Below are positions 1-9,845 of a stretch of 64,000 nucleotides of DNA, in pieces. The stretch covers positions 1,456,001 through 1,520,000 of the forward strand of contig BSBK01000760.1 of assembly GCA_027943335.1 (NCBI GenBank). The letters are read 5' to 3'. The stretch is from Chamaecyparis obtusa. Taxonomy: Eukaryota; Streptophyta; Pinopsida; Cupressales; Cupressaceae. A program made the translations under genes and the position numbers. Positions within the stretch are counted from its first letter, which is position 1. Every line of letters begins with the position of its first letter. Below the pieces are notes generated by a model. The model saw nothing but the letters and a program-made list of their open reading frames with translations. It did no database searches and was not told the origin of the DNA.

Positions 1-2
1 AT

Positions 3-1379
3 GATTTCAAGAGTTTTCTCATTTGGAACAAGCAACAAGAAGTAAAGAAAGCTCTTCCAGAAGGTATGGAGCCAAGTGAAGAAACTTTGAGAGCTCTTTC
101 TTCATATGATCCTAGCCTTGATCCTATAATAGTGGATGAAGCCAGAGAATTGGTTAAATCAAGTGGAATGTTGTTAACCCCAGGATGGTATCTGACTTCT
201 GCATTCCTCATTGATCAATTGAGAAAGCAACCAGAGGGTAGCCTATCATATGAGGTTCACATTGGTGACATGATAAGAGGAAGTGGCTATGACCCTAAGT
301 CCCAAGCTGTTGCAATGTGGTCTATGGCCCCCAAAACCCAAAAGCCATCTCTATTGAGTATAGAGGATAAGATGGAGGGGAATAAGATTATATGGACTGT
401 ACAAAATACAATAGACCTTGAAGTCTCCAAGGCAGTAACTCATTGGGCTAATCTGAATGAAGCCAAGATAGCTCAGCTGTCAGAAAGATATGCTAAATTG
501 TTTGAAAGTTCAAGCATGGTAGCCAAGGATAGAGATTTGAAAATGATGAAGATCAAACAATTGGAAGATGAGCTAGCAGAAATAAAGGTCAAACTTGAAG
601 AAGCCTCAAAAATAATTCCTCCTCCTTTGCAAGTTGAGGTACCTATTCAGATAAATTTGGAAGCACCTGAGGGACCTGCTAAAGACTTGGAAAAGGTGAA
701 ATTGGATGCATCCCTGGATACTATAGCCAAAATAGTGCAGTACAGGCAAGACAAAATAAAGGACAAGATGGATGCAGTTCATAAATCAGTCAGCCTATTA
801 CATCAGACCAATCAAAAGGTGAATGACTATTTAGCCACCTTGGAGCCACTCTATAGTATTTGGTCTGGGAGGAATTTGTTGTTTGATAAACTTGACAGTT
901 TACAAGAACACAGGCCTGATATCCCAAAAGTAGTGACTGATGTATTTGAAAGGATTGGCCTAATAAGTGCTGCGTCAAAGTTTTTCAAAGGAAAGTCAAA
1001 CCAAGTAAAGGCTAGGTTAGCCATGTTTGATAAAGACTACAACAAGTATTTGCCCCCGGTATATGATGACAATGGAAATGTGGTCAAGTTGGAAGATTGG
1101 AAGTTGTCAATGGGTCAGTTGGTAATCAAGCAAGACACCTTCCTAAAAGATAATAAGGCTTTGGATGTGGAAAGAACTAACAATATAATTGATAATTTAT
1201 TCAAAGTTGAAAGTGACTGTATTAAGTTTACAGCAGAAGTTAAAAATGTGACTGATTCTACATGGGATCGGCAAGTCAAATTATTACAGGAGCTGCAGAG
1301 TTACGACTGGCCATCTGATGATGATGTGGCAGCTTGGGAAAAGCTAATAACAAAGAAGAAGAAAAAACCGGTTATCTAG
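3..1379 (+). CDS. Unrecognised coiled-coil protein of retroelement A, 5'-truncated by the window
   Basis: The frame is open from base 3 with no stop, so the start lies upstream. The first ATG in view is at 66 and gives 437 residues. The protein is charged and largely helical. Residues about 150-185 (counted from the ATG at 66) read as a coiled coil rich in K, E, L and D, and the C-terminal third has further long helices ending in a KKKKK-containing tail. I see no protease, RT, integrase or zinc knuckle and do not recognise the family. Its position just before a probable 3' LTR, inside an element, makes it an accessory ORF of a retrotransposon rather than a host gene. It is the only long ORF here without stops or frameshifts, which suits the youngest insertion of its nest. 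Function unknown. Confidence 0.6.
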   Translation, partial: DFKSFLIWNKQQEVKKALPEGMEPSEETLRALSSYDPSLDPIIVDEARELVKSSGMLLTPGWYLTSAFLIDQLRKQPEGSLSYEVHIGDMIRGSGYDPKSQAVAMWSMAPKTQKPSLLSIEDKMEGNKIIWTVQNTIDLEVSKAVTHWANLNEAKIAQLSERYAKLFESSSMVAKDRDLKMMKIKQLEDELAEIKVKLEEASKIIPPPLQVEVPIQINLEAPEGPAKDLEKVKLDASLDTIAKIVQYRQDKIKDKMDAVHKSVSLLHQTNQKVNDYLATLEPLYSIWSGRNLLFDKLDSLQEHRPDIPKVVTDVFERIGLISAASKFFKGKSNQVKARLAMFDKDYNKYLPPVYDDNGNVVKLEDWKLSMGQLVIKQDTFLKDNKALDVERTNNIIDNLFKVESDCIKFTAEVKNVTDSTWDRQVKLLQELQSYDWPSDDDVAAWEKLITKKKKKPVI

Positions 1380-2054
1380 CTGATAGAGGAGGAAGAAGAA
1401 TAGATTGCACTTGGCACCTGATCCAGAATTTGAGGGAGAGAGTGTTCAAATAGAGAATGATGTAAATTAGCTTGTAATGGCGATCATCATTCATATAAAA
1501 AACTTGGTAACTACTCTAAAAATATCTACAAACAAAGGTGCCAGCTGCAGAAGATTGTTTAGAATTGAAAAACTATGCCTTGCTGTCTTTATCAAATATC
1601 TTTCTGTTTGTATTTTCTTTTGTTTTCTAGTGCAAATTTCTATCAGCCATCTGAAGCTTGTTGCATCCTTTCGAGGATTCCAGGATGGTTGATTAGTATA
1701 AATAGTCAATTATTATTGAAGATAGAGGTTGGAAAATGTTTTTTGTAAAGGAGAGGTCCGGAATATAGAACCTTATTTTCTTGAAATCAAGGAAGACTGT
1801 ATCAATGCATTTGATCAATTAATACATTACACTGGAGCTTTGTTACTATCATTTGATTGTCTTTACATGTGGAGTGTTTTAGTTTCCTTATGTATTTAGA
1901 TTGTAAGATAGTTTAAGTACATCTTTCACAAGGTGAATGTAGGGGTTAAGCTTAAGTTTCTTTCAAGGAAAGAGTAAAATCTTAGGGGAGGTCTCTGGGA
2001 ATTAAATATTTATATGTGGATTTGATGACAGGTGTAGGAATGGGAACAATGATA

Positions 2055-2654
2055 TGTTAGGCATGTCATTTGAGTTTCATTGTATTTGTTTTAATAGATA
2101 TATGTGAAGGTAGAGTTCGACTCTGATGCCCAACGGATAAGGGACTAGTTTTAGATCCATTTACATTGGTTTACCATCCAAGATATAATTGACTAAAATT
2201 TTACTTTATATGCATAATTTCCAGACTTGAGACATTTTATGACAAGTTCATAAATATGTATTTCAATGCTTTGAAGAAGCAATAAATGAGGTTAACCCTT
2301 CCCTGAGTTTAACTCTAAAAGGAAGAAGGATGAATATCCTTAAGCCATTGTTTCGTGTTGCTATTTATATAGTCCATATCATGATGTTGTATATCAGGAT
2401 AATTTGGGTTATACTCAGAGTTTTAGAAACTTATTGAGTTGAATTTTGAAGGCAGTAACAAAGTAGTGAAGGAGCAAGTTCTCAATTCAGAGCTCAGTTG
2501 AACATTGAATTGATAGAGGTACACCCGCCTGAGTATATATTACTCAAAGTGAAGAAGGTCTTAACCTTAATACCTTAGTAGTTTGTAACTTGCTAGGTTA
2601 TAGCCATTGGGATTATTTGAGTAATTGACTAATCTGCAGGTTCAAACACTAACA
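2055..2654 (+). repeat. Candidate 3' LTR of element A
   Basis: It begins TGTTAG and ends CTAACA, the same terminal inverted repeat used by the Copia-like LTRs elsewhere in the window. A TATA-like stretch (TATTTATATAG) lies near 2362. The DNA before 2055 is only weakly purine-rich, so the start is uncertain. The 5' partner is outside the window. 1380-2054 holds no further coding sequence that I can see. Confidence 0.35.
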
Positions 2655-3007
2655 GACTTCACATCCATCTGATACACTTTGAATTTCTTGTAGGCTGCAT
2701 ATGCCAAAAACAATCTTACTGCTTCAATTCTTGCAACAGGTGCAAAGGTTTCTTCATAGTCAATTCCTTCTTGTTGTGAGTAACCCTTACATACCAATCT
2801 TGCTTTGTTTCTTACTACTTCTCCTTCTTCATTCATCTTGTTTTTGAATACCCATTTATTTCCAATAACATTCTTGTCTTTAGGTCTAGGGACTAATTCC
2901 CATGTCTTATTCTTTTCAATCTGATCTAATTCTTCTTTCATAGCATTAGTCCAACTTTCATCTTCACAAGCTTCATTAGTAGTCTTAGGTTCAATTTGAG
3001 AAATCAA
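2655..3007 (-). pseudogene. Copia reverse transcriptase, N-terminal part only
   Basis: This is the start of the Copia-type RT (RVT_2) fold. Visible signatures are W-x-x-A-M-x-x-E-L near the start, the [11 protein letters not shown] stretch, [38 protein letters not shown] and YQMDVKS. The family continues to the YVDD catalytic box, but the coding sequence ends after MDVKS because element A is inserted there. It is one frame away from the upstream integrase. No function can remain. Confidence 0.9.
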
Positions 3008-3195
3008 ACATAACTGTTCTTGTGCCTTATTTCAAGTAAAGACCTCCTCTTTTGATGCTCCCAATAATCTATTCAAAAGGATGATTCCTTAACAAACTCT
3101 TGATAGGTGTCACTCTCAGATCTCTCTTTAGATATAGGTTCTTCAATAACTTCACTATGGCTTTCATTCAACACATCACTGTTAGTTTCATAAAA

Positions 3196-4296
3196 CTATT
3201 CAGTAGATCCAGTGTTAGGTTGAGGATGAGCTTCTTCATCAGATTCATAATCAAGCATTCTTTCTTGAATTTTGAACTTTTCATCAACTTTAACATTTGT
3301 GCTTTCAACAATAGTCTTAGTTCTTTTATTGAAACATCTATATGCTTTTCTTTTCAAAGAATACCCAATAAATATACCTTCATCACTTCTAGGATCAAAC
3401 TTTCCAATATCATCATCTCTCTTTATATAACATTTGCTTCCGAAAATTCTAAAATACTTAACTAAGGGTGCATGTCCAAACCATAATTCATAAGGTGTCT
3501 TGTCTATGTCTGCTCTGATTTGTACTCTATTCATTGTATACACCATTGTGTTCACTACTTCTCTCTAGAATATCTTTGTCAAATCATTTTCAAACAATAT
3601 AGCTCTTGCTGCTTCAGTCACTAATCTATTCCTTCTTTCTACAATGCCATTTTGTTCAGGTGTTTTAGGGGCTGAATACTATCTTTTAATGCCATTTTCT
3701 TCACAAAAGATGTTAAACTCTCTAGAAGTAAATTCTCCACCTCTATCAGATCTCAAACATTTAATCTTCATTCCAGATTCATTCTCAACTTTATTCTTAA
3801 CAATCTTAAACTTATCAAATGCTTCAGATTTTTCTTTAAGAAATGCAATCCACATCATTATTGTAAAATCATCAACAAGGATCATAAAATACCTTTCTCC
3901 ATAGAATACTCTAGTCTTGGTAGGACCCCTCAAGTCTACATGAACAATCTCCATCTTCTCTGTAGATGTAAACTTCTTACTAGGAAAAGAACTTCTCTTC
4001 TATTTAGCTAGTACACATTCTTTGCAAACCATGTTAGTAGGCTTCATAATTTTAGGTAAATCTCTTACTGCAAGTGTAGTACTTACTTTCACAATGTTAT
4101 CAAAGTTTATATGACAAAACCTTCTATGCCATAATCAACTATCATCAATCTTTGTAATCAAACATGTCATCTCAATAGGATTCAACGGAAATACATTACC
4201 TCTAGTTCTAGATCCAGTTTCAATTAGATTTCCATCTTTATCCTTTATCACACAAGTTTTCTCAGTAAACCAAACTTGATGTCCCTTATCAAATAA
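3196..4296 (-). pseudogene. Copia integrase (zinc domain, catalytic core, C-terminal part)
   Basis: Read on the - strand, the region opens with the GAG-pre-integrase zinc motif (LWHRRFCHINFDN followed by CKEC). The catalytic core follows: HVDLRGP with the first Asp, then CLRSDRGGEFTS with the second Asp and flanking residues, and the EQNGIVERRNR segment with the Glu. The C-terminal part has TPYELWFG and a conserved IFGSKCY patch. In-frame stops interrupt it near 4294, 4133, 4002, 3678 and 3570, so it is a pseudogene even though the DDE residues are still legible. It would normally splice cDNA into host DNA. Confidence 0.88.
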
Positions 4297-5055
4297 CTAT
4301 CCAACATTCAAAAGATTATGTTTCAATCCATCCACAAAATAAACATCATCATTATTAGTCTTTCCATCAAGAGTAATAGATCCTATACCTTTAATCAAAC
4401 AAGGTGCATTGTTTCCAACTCTAACAACTCCTCCATCATATTCATTCAACTTTATGAAATTTTTCATGTCTCCAACCATATGATGTGAACAACCACTATC
4501 TATAATCCAATCAACTCTCTTTTCAACTTGAGAAACTGAGGCTTTTTCTTCCTTAACATCAGTTTCAGGATTTTCTTCTTTAATTGCTACAAATCCTATG
4601 CCATCATTATTTTTAGTATCACTTTCACTTAATGTTCTTTCTATACTAGCTTCAAGATTTTCATCATTAGAATAATAACATTCCTTAGATCTTCTAGGTT
4701 TGAAATTGCTTCTATACTTTTTAACTCTCTTAGGACATTTAGATGCAAAATGACCATATTCTTGACAAGTCCAACATTTAAATATTTTCTTACCATCTGG
4801 TTCTCTTTTTACAAGCAAGGCAATACCTTCTTCAATCTTCTTGTCTTCTTCATTTCTAGATCTGCTGCTACCAGCATAATCTCCACTCACACTGATGCTT
4901 CTTGACAAAGTAGGGCAAACACTAAGAGCACTGAATTTTGTCTCCATTCTATTTAAGTCTCCTGATAATCTCAAGTTCATTTCTACTGCTTCCAATCTTC
5001 CAAGAAGAGTTTCTCTTGTAAAGTTTGTTTTATAAGGTATCACTTGTTTAGTCAT
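4297..5055 (-). pseudogene. Copia gag C-terminus with zinc knuckle, and aspartic protease
   Basis: A single CCHC knuckle reads CWTCQEYGHFASKC, the nucleic-acid-binding signature of Copia Gag. About 80 residues later comes the protease active site in WIIDSGCSHHM, the usual Copia D-S-G form. An acidic linker lies between. The frame is the same as the integrase that follows and the gag before it. The initial Met in this stretch is internal to the polyprotein and not a real start. Confidence 0.9.
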
Positions 5056-5064
5056 CTATGTTGT

Positions 5065-5571
5065 CTACTTAAATATTAGAGTCAATGTCCTTAGAATTTT
5101 CCATATCACTTCATTCTCTGTCTTTGTTCCTCCACAAGATTTTATACCTATAATGATTTCTGACATTCTACCAATATAACTTCTAATAGATTCATCTTCC
5201 AACATTCTTATATCTTCAAATGCACATTTCCAATTATGTAATCTAACTCTTTTTTCATGTTCATCACCTTCAAATGTAGAGTGTAAAGCATTCCAAATTT
5301 CATGAGATTTTTTCAAATATTTTACCTAACTGTACTCATTCTCTGGAAGTGTTGTCAAAAGTGCTTCTTTTGCAAGTATGTTACACATGAATAGATCTCT
5401 CTCTTCTGTAGTACATGTTTCAAGATTGTCCTCTTCAATGATAGTCTTATTATTCTTTGTAATCAACCAATAACCTAGTCCTAAATATAATAGGTGTGTC
5501 TTCATCTTTTCTTTCCAGCTATCAAAATTTACTCCATCAAACTTAGGGCTTTCTTTCTTGAAATTCACCAT
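5065..5571 (-). pseudogene. Copia gag, N-terminal part
   Basis: The probable start is the ATG at 5571, giving MVNFKKESPKFDGVNFDSW; the frame extends a little upstream, but only from a TTG. The FDG-x-NF-x-x-W motif and the following WLITK stretch are typical of plant Copia Gag. The later segment with LHNWKCAFEDI and ESIRSYIGRMSEII matches the UBN2-type gag region. Stops at about 5324 and 5062 split it. It lies 44 bp inside the PBS, the normal spacing for a gag start. Confidence 0.85.
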
Positions 5572-5614
5572 GGATCTCCTTAAGCTATTAAACTTCTTCT
5601 TCAAGGACCTGCCA

Positions 5615-5625
5615 CTCTGATACCA
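5615..5625 (-). promoter_or_regulatory. Primer-binding site of the Copia element
   Basis: On the - strand this reads TGGTATCAGAG, complementary to the 3' end of plant initiator tRNA-Met, two bases inside the 5' LTR. The same site appears in most elements of the window. Confidence 0.85.
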
Positions 5626-5627
5626 AT

Positions 5628-6816
5628 TGTTAGAAAGTAAAGTCCACCAAGATAACTAGGAGGGGGGGGGGGTGAATAAGTTATTAGATAATTAGAACTT
5701 TTATCATCTTCAATAGCATTAAATGATGTAAGCAATATAATTACCAACCATAGAAAGATATTCATACACAATAACACAATGACACAAGATATGTTGACTA
5801 GGGAAGCTCTTGATCAAAGAGTAAACCCTGATGGGAATGATGCCCACAAAAGATGTACTAATATGAATATTCCTTATGAGAGGATGGAATCTATTAGGAA
5901 TCTTATGAAATACATTCAGTACATATGAATCCCTATTAGGAGATTTTGAATCCCTGTTGAAATATTCTAAACCGGTCAAGAGTTATGGAAGACAGAAGGA
6001 CGCACTGCCCAAACAGCTTCAGGGTAAGAGCACTGAACACACTATGCAAATAATCTTTGCATTACTCAATAGAATAATATGTTACCTCTTCTTTGACTTT
6101 TCCAAACTACACTCACTGTTGCATCAGATCTTTGTACTTCACATGTCTTCCTTCACAAATTCGCTATCATACTTAGCTCTTTTCTTCACTTCATGCATAC
6201 AGCATCACACAATCACTACTTCCACATCAAAAATACATACTACTTCATTCCAACTACCATAAAACAAGGAAATACATTCCTTCCTTTATACCACACTCAA
6301 ATAATTACAAATGAGTCGGCATACAATTACAAAATAAAAGTTTCCACACGCTACACCAAAATTACACAAAAATGTCAGCTTCCAAGTATAATAAATCTTC
6401 ACTCCTATGACCTCAAAGTCTGCACTATCATCCATGTCACTATCAATGTGTCTTCAACTTCCATTTAACTATGCAAAACTAGATTCCATCTCGATTAGGA
6501 GATATCATCTAATTTCCACAAACCGCTACTCAGGAACACTACCTGAATACTGCTTCCACCAAAATGATTATAACTTCCATGAATAAATGCATTACTATCT
6601 ATGCTCTTAACCATAGACATATGAAATATCAAATATTATAAACTCAACATCACATAGCTCCAACTATAATAACCCATGTGCGCTAATCCAAATTCTGTCT
6701 GCTTCTCTGCAAGTCTTCGGTAAATCACTGCATTAACATCAATGAAAATCATAGTCATGAATGCAACAACTACTACTAAAAAATGTCTACCAAACATTTA
6801 GCATTCATTCCTAACA
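5628..6816 (-). repeat. 5' LTR of the Copia element
   Basis: The 1189-bp LTR is bounded on the + strand by TGTTAG (5628) and CTAACA (6816). It belongs to the same family as the + strand solo LTR at 48375-49537: the CCACCAAGATAA end, a long C/G homopolymer run near 5661, and the CATGAATGCAACAAC-type start region all match in reverse complement. A TATA-like box lies at 6284-6290. Degenerate CTCCTAATAGGG motifs lie between the TATA box and the LTR end. The candidate TSD after it is ACAAA (6817-6821). Confidence 0.88.
6284..6290 (-). promoter_or_regulatory. TATA-like box in the Copia 5' LTR
   Basis: It reads TATAAAG on the - strand. The equivalent TATAAAG occurs at 48901 in the related solo LTR, which supports it as the U3 promoter element. 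Confidence 0.55.
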
Positions 6817-6822
6817 ACAAAT

Positions 6823-7858
6823 ATTGTGATTTGTGGGATTTAGAGAGGTATATCTCTTTGTATGATCTCTACCATGCAACTTAAGTGGAGTATGCAAAAG
6901 AGATGTCAGTTATTTTCCATAACCATCAGTGATAGAGATGATGAGGAGGAAAGGGAACCATCTCTTGATGATTACCCTATACTTTAGGAGTTTGCAGATA
7001 TGTTTCCTACTAAGCTTCCAGGTATGCCTCCTTGTAGGGGAGTGGATATCCACATTGATCTCATTGCAGGAGTCCCTCCAGTTTCTAGAGCACCTTAGAG
7101 GGTGACCACTAATGAGATTAATGAGCTCAAGATCTAGTTAGAGGAGCTTTTGGAAAAATGACAAATTTTTCCTAGTGTTTCACCTTGGGGCACACCAGTC
7201 ATCTTTGTTAAGAAGAAGGATAGATCCTTGCATTTATGTATGGATTATTGACAATTGAATAAGTTAACCATCAAGAATCGGTATCCGCTTCCTAGAATTG
7301 ATGATTTATTTGATCAGCTTCAAGGTGCTAAAGTGTTTTCCAAGATTAATATTAAGTCAGGATACCACTAGCTATATATTGTGGATAGCAATATCCCCAA
7401 AACTGCATTTCATACTAGATATGGACACTATGATTTTACAATTGTACCATTTGGTCTCACGAATAGTCCAGCAGTTTTCATGAGCCTTATAAATGAGGTA
7501 TTCCACACCTTTCTTGATAAGTTTGTTGTTATGTTCCTGGATGATATTTTGATATATTCTTAGGATGAGGAGGAGCATGAAGAGAACTTGAGGTAGGTAT
7601 TGCAGTCCCTTAGAAATAATTAGTTGTATGGTAGCTTATCTAAATGCATATTCTATAGATTCAAGATTCATTACCTTGGGAATATTATTTTAGGAGATGG
7701 AATCTCAGTTGATCCATCTAAGATTAGAGCCATCATGGATTGGCTTTCACCTACTTCTGTGACTGAGGTAAGGAGTTTTATCAAATTGGTAGGCTATTAT
7801 AGGCATTTTGTAGAGATTTTTTCTAGAGTGGCTTATCCCATTACATCTCTTCAGTGAA
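6823..7858 (+). pseudogene. Gypsy reverse transcriptase, decayed
   Basis: Visible motifs are EFADMFP and LPGMPPCRGVDIHIDL before the RT core, then WGTPVIFVKKKD, the [13 protein letters not shown] stretch, [24 protein letters not shown] and the catalytic box FLDDILIYS at about 7534-7560. The thumb/connection part includes HYLGNIILGDGI and VRSFIKLVGYYRHFV. All are in frame 1 and interrupted by stops, mostly TAG at positions where relatives have Gln. It polymerised element cDNA when intact. Confidence 0.88.
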
Positions 7859-8310
7859 AGGGAAAGAAGTTTGAGATGACTGAGAAGTGCAAGAGGGCCT
7901 TTCAAGAACTCAAGAAGGTTCTTACCAGTGCACCTATTCTTGTAGTGTTTGATCCATCAACAAAATTTATTGTATGCATAGATGCTTCCTTGGATGGTTT
8001 GGGAGTATTTCTCATGCATATTGGATGAGCCATCATCTATGAGTCTAGGAAACTTAAGAATCATGAGCTTAATCACCCCAATCATGACCTTGAGTTAGAT
8101 TTAGTGGACCATGCTTTAGTGATATGGTGACATTTTCTTTTGGGTCATCAGTTTGAGCTCCACTTAGATCACCAGAGTTTATAATATATTTTCACTCAGC
8201 TAAACCTAAATCCATGTCAGCGGAGATGGATAGAACTCCTATGTGAGTACAATTTTGATGTCCACTACATCAAGGGCTAGGAGAATGTGGTTGTTGATGC
8301 TTTGAGTAGG
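7859..8310 (+). pseudogene. Gypsy RNase H, decayed
   Basis: It continues frame 1 from RT. Visible are F-x-x-LKKVLTSAPIL, FIVCIDASLDGLGVFL with the first catalytic Asp, FELHLDHQSL with another catalytic Asp, RRWIELLCEYNFDVHYIKG and VVDALSRRHH, the typical end of the domain with the last Asp. There are stops at several Gln/Trp-type positions. The domain degrades the RNA strand during cDNA synthesis in this family. Confidence 0.82.
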
Positions 8311-8319
8311 AGACATCAT

Positions 8320-9640
8320 GGGGCTTACTCTATGACTACACACACAAAATTGAGAGATTAGATATTGCACCATTTGCATGAGGATGTTTGTTATGTTGAG
8401 GTCAGTCAGGTTATTTGGTCTCAAAGTACCCTTGAGGGGAAATTTTCAGGATATTCTTTAGATTTCAATGGGATTTTACACCATAGAGGACACATCTATG
8501 TACCACCCTCCAGATATTTGTGAGTTTTATCATATTAGAGGCTCATAGAGAACCATATGTAGTGCATCTTGAAGTCAAGAAGGTGCACATAGATTTGAGA
8601 TAGTTATACCATTGGCCATGGATGAGACAGTATATAGCTGAGATTGTGGCATGATGTCTTGAGTGTTAGAGAGTTAAGGCATAACATCATCACCCTGGTG
8701 GTTTTTTTCATCCCCATGAGATACCAAAGTGGAAGTGGGATGTTATTTCTATGGATTTCGTCATTAGTCTTCCTATGTCATCTCGGCACCATGATGCTAT
8801 CATGGTGATAGTTGACAAGTTGACCAAGGTAGCCCACTTCTCACATATACAGACCACCTTTATAGCCCTTGCAGTGGCATAGGTTTTCTTGCAAGATATT
8901 GTTAGACTTAATGGCATACCTTTTAAGATCATTTCAAATAGAGATTCTCTCTTCACATCATCCTTTTGGAGGGTATTATAGATAGCTTTGGGTACTAAGC
9001 TCAATTTTAGCACCACTTATCACCTTGAGACATATGGTTAGATAGAGATGGTAAATTAGGTTTTGGAAAATATGCTCTGCATATATGTCATTGATCATTA
9101 GACTAGGTGGGAGGAGTACCTTCATTTGGTAGAGTTTTCCTACAATAATGGACATCACACTTCTCAAGGTATGCCCCTCTACTAGGCATTATATGGCAGA
9201 CCATGCATGACATCATTGAGTTGGGATCACATTGAGGATAGAGTTTCTTTAGGGCTTTAGTTAGTTCATGAGTTGGAGTAGCAGGTGTCCTTGATTAGGT
9301 AGTGTTTGAAGGAAGTGCAAGATAGATAGAAGAAGTATGCAGACATGAAGAGAGAGGATCATAGTTATAGGGTTGGGTATAGAGTTTTTCTGAGAGTGCA
9401 ACCTCATAAGAGCCCAATCCATTATGGAAAGGGCTCTAAGCTTCACCTAGATTTGTTGGTCCTTTTGAGATTCTTGAGTGGATAGGTCCTATTGCCTATT
9501 GTCTACCTTTTCCACCTAGACTGTCACACATCCATGATGTCTTTCATATATTAGTGTTGAGGAAGTAACTTTTTGATAAGACTCATAGCATAGATTGGGA
9601 TGCATTGCAAGTGGAGTCAGATCGACAGCTGGCTTTGGAT
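8320..9640 (+). pseudogene. Gypsy integrase, badly decayed
   Basis: A frameshift near 8525 and many stops break this region, but fragments in sequence are recognisable at nucleotide level. These are the zinc-finger end of integrase around 8540-8700, a core segment at 8730-8900 and a C-terminal part with the FEILEWIGPIAYCLPFPPRL-like patch near 9450-9520. The final segment around 9540-9570 resembles the VFHILVLRK end of Gypsy integrases without a chromodomain. Boundaries are approximate. Confidence 0.7.
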
Positions 9641-9845
9641 CCCATTCTCATTTTGGTATCTTAGATGCTAGCTCTTCGAGGTTGAGAGCTCAACTAGGTT
9701 AGGGTCTAGTGGGATTGCTATGATGAGGTTACGACATCTTGAGAGGACACAATGAAGATGAGAGAAAAGTATCCCCATCTTTTTTATGAACTCTAAGAGG
9801 AAGTTCGTGCCTAGGGGGAGAGGATGAGAGGCCTCACCCCGAGCT

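Larger units (their letters stand above)
1..2654 (+). mobile_element. 3' portion of an LTR retroelement inserted in a Copia RT (element A)
   Basis: The stretch carries an intact ORF, then noncoding DNA ending in CTAACA at 2649-2654. Immediately beyond 2654 the - strand Copia RT reading frame begins in the middle of its MDVKS motif, so this DNA interrupts that gene. A TGTTAG at 2055 matches the CTAACA end as terminal inverted repeats and could start a 600-bp 3' LTR. The 5' part lies left of the window. The expected TSD at the right edge is GACTT (2655-2659); its partner is outside. The lineage is unknown because no pol domain is in view. Confidence 0.55.
2655..6816 (-). mobile_element. Ty1/Copia retrotransposon, - strand, cut inside RT by element A
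   Basis: Reading leftward: 5' LTR (6816-5628), PBS (5625-5615), gag, zinc knuckle, protease, integrase, then the first ~120 residues of RT, where it stops at 2655. The domain order gag-PR-INT-RT defines Copia. The rest of RT, RNase H and the 3' LTR should lie left of the window beyond element A. Most of gag to integrase stays in one frame with scattered stops, and a frameshift lies near 3080 before RT. The right end is followed by ACAAA (6817-6821), the candidate TSD, and then by the frame of an older + strand Gypsy pol. Confidence 0.85.
6822..9845 (+). mobile_element. Old Ty3/Gypsy pol, 5' part separated by the Copia insertion
   Basis: From 6823 the + strand reads Gypsy pol in order: end of protease/linker, RT, RNase H, integrase. 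Coding begins directly at the Copia edge, so its gag and 5' LTR should lie beyond the Copia element, outside the window. It is heavily decayed, with more than 20 in-frame stops and at least one frameshift near 8525. A purine-rich stretch at 9813-9828 (AGGGGGAGAGGATGAG) is the likely polypurine tract. Confidence 0.82.

Noticed and set aside
790..978. - strand ORF inside the element A coding region, and similar antisense ORFs over other gag and pol regions (for example 20695-21066, 25935-26411, 38929-39372)
   Set aside because: They mirror a convincing sense reading frame and have no recognisable domain.
1477..1709. Overlapping ORFs of about 70 codons on both strands
   Set aside because: They lie in noncoding DNA before a candidate LTR, with no domain and no support for either strand.
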